The notes below the pieces were generated by a model. That model was not told the DNA's origin, did no database searches, and saw only the letters and a list, made by a program, of their open reading frames with translations. From Desulfobacterales bacterium (GTDB lineage Bacteria > Desulfobacterota > DSM-4660 > Desulfatiglandales > Desulfatiglandaceae): DNA of 7,718 bases. The position numbers were made by a program, and so were the translations under genes. Positions 7,179 through 7,718 of this stretch are shown here, in pieces; the stretch's first letter is position 1, and every line of letters begins with the position of its first letter. The stretch lies in NCBI GenBank assembly GCA_022013615.1, contig JAKLQB010000831.1, positions 1 to 7,718 of the forward strand, read 5' to 3'.

Positions 7179-7225
7179 AAATGAATAGTTGCAGTTATCT
7201 TTTATAGATTGCAAACAAGAACTAT

Positions 7226-7255
7226 CATATAATCGTAACTAATATAATATGTCAA
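7226..7255 (-). promoter_or_regulatory. Predicted promoter of the methyltransferase gene
   Basis: On the minus strand a perfect TTGACA (7250-7255) is followed after 18 bases by TATATG (7226-7231), which matches the -10 consensus at four of six positions. Transcription would start near 7219, about 55 bases before the GTG at 7164. The surrounding DNA is very AT-rich, which fits a promoter but also raises the chance of random matches. Confidence 0.45.
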
Positions 7256-7348
7256 TAATTATTAACCATTTGCAATTATAATATTTCAAATTTACTCATA
7301 ATGATAACATTTTATGTTCAACCCTCTACGGTAGTGTTAGCGAATTTT

Positions 7349-7358
7349 CCCCCCCCCC
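7349..7358. repeat. Homopolymer tract of ten C (G10 on the minus strand)
   Basis: Ten consecutive C follow AATTTT. Runs this long of G or C are prone to slippage during replication and in sequencing. The tract is not within a coding region. It lies about 95 bases upstream of the -35 box of the methyltransferase promoter and about 50 bases past the stop of the MurJ-like gene. Confidence 0.9.
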
Positions 7359-7408
7359 ATCTGACCTCCCTCATCAAGAGGAAAGAAAACCAGCATTCTC
7401 ATCGGCCC

Positions 7409-7718
7409 TTAACCACGTTTAATTCTCCTTATGATCGGTGAGAATGTGTCCCAAAGGGATCCTAATTCGCGGCATCCCAGGATTCTTGTAAGCACAAAAT
7501 AGAGGACTACGCCAATCCCTATGAGACAAGATAAGTCCATGGATATACTCAATAAACCCGCACTCGAATCTGCGGTTAGCCATCTGGAATGGACGTAAAA
7601 AATCCCTGCTCCCATGATTGCTGCTGCAAAAGCACACTTTAGACCGGATATCAGTACCGGTCTCAGGTTAACAATGTGTATTTTTCTTTCCAGGAAAATG
7701 ACCATGAGGCAAAACTGA
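7409..7718 (-). CDS. C-terminal end of a MurJ/MviN-like lipid flippase (5' part beyond window)
   Basis: The frame is open from the right edge to a TAA at 7409-7411. An internal ATG at 7705 is not the true start, because the frame continues upstream through codons Q, F, C, L without a stop. About 103 residues are visible. They contain two hydrophobic helices, one around LISGLKCAFAAAIMGAGIFY and one around CLIGIGVVLYFVLTRILG, followed by a short polar tail with CRELGSLWDTF and ending RRIKRG. This order of helices and the basic loop before them match the last two membrane segments of MurJ, the inner-membrane protein that flips lipid II during peptidoglycan synthesis. A polysaccharide flippase of the same MVF/MOP superfamily is the main alternative. 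The assignment rests on the C-terminal pattern only, and the catalytic cavity residues lie outside the window. Confidence 0.65.
   Translation of the reverse strand, partial: QFCLMVIFLERKIHIVNLRPVLISGLKCAFAAAIMGAGIFYVHSRWLTADSSAGLLSISMDLSCLIGIGVVLYFVLTRILGCRELGSLWDTFSPIIRRIKRG

Larger units (their letters stand above)
7165..7408. other. AT-rich intergenic region with a C10 tract
   Basis: This spacer separates the stop of the MurJ-like gene from the start of the methyltransferase gene, both on the minus strand. The part from about 7195 to 7320 is strongly AT-rich and contains the predicted methyltransferase promoter. The part from about 7340 to 7400 is different in composition and holds the homopolymer at 7349-7358. 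A small stem CCTC/GAGG at 7369-7381 lies just after the MurJ-like gene on its strand, but no T-run follows, so I do not call a terminator. I see no gene here. Confidence 0.5.

Noticed and set aside
7349..7358. G-quadruplex on the minus strand
   Set aside because: Only one G-run is present; no set of four separated runs is seen nearby, so an intramolecular quadruplex is not supported.
7369..7381. Terminator of the MurJ-like gene
   Set aside because: The CCTC/GAGG stem has four pairs only and no T-run follows on the minus strand.
7419..7637. 72-codon minus-strand open frame inside the MurJ-like gene
   Set aside because: It is out of frame with the hydrophobic MurJ-like frame, which continues past it to the window edge and fits the family pattern.

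Overview
The window looks like a chromosomal segment of moderate GC content from a Gram-negative, probably Desulfobacterota (deltaproteobacterial) anaerobe. This rests on gene style only: a radical SAM enzyme with the RNCPWNQC motif, a multidomain hybrid kinase with a GGIAHDFNN H-box, a large PilZ protein fused to GNAT-like domains, and a MurJ-type flippase. No ribosomal or other taxonomic marker is present, so the placement is an inference.

Layout. 1-720 (minus): N-terminal 240 codons of a radical SAM protein running off the left edge. 721-974: divergent intergenic region with a good sigma70-type promoter for the rightward gene and a perfect hairpin at the start of its predicted leader. 975-3071 (plus): a 698-aa protein with a YcgR-like N-terminus, two PilZ modules and a C-terminal half that looks like two acetyltransferase-fold (GNAT-like) domains. 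3072-3299: spacer holding a TATAAT box just before the next gene. 3300-6176 (plus): a 958-aa membrane-anchored hybrid histidine kinase with cytosolic sensor, two transmembrane helices, GAF, PAS, HisKA, HATPase and REC. 6177-6268: dyad structures between convergent genes. 6259-7164 (minus): a class I SAM-dependent methyltransferase with its own promoter in an AT-rich spacer. 7349-7358: a run of ten C. 7409-7718 (minus): the C-terminal end of a MurJ/MviN-like flippase entering from the right edge.

How the genes fit together. The two central genes are both signalling proteins in the same orientation, one with candidate cyclic-di-GMP-binding modules and the other a phosphorelay kinase. Each appears to have its own promoter, and nothing in the sequence proves a shared pathway. 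The radical SAM, methyltransferase and MurJ-like genes look like independent units. No mobile element, CRISPR array, tRNA or rRNA was seen. The most unusual item is the tandem PilZ plus double GNAT-like fusion.
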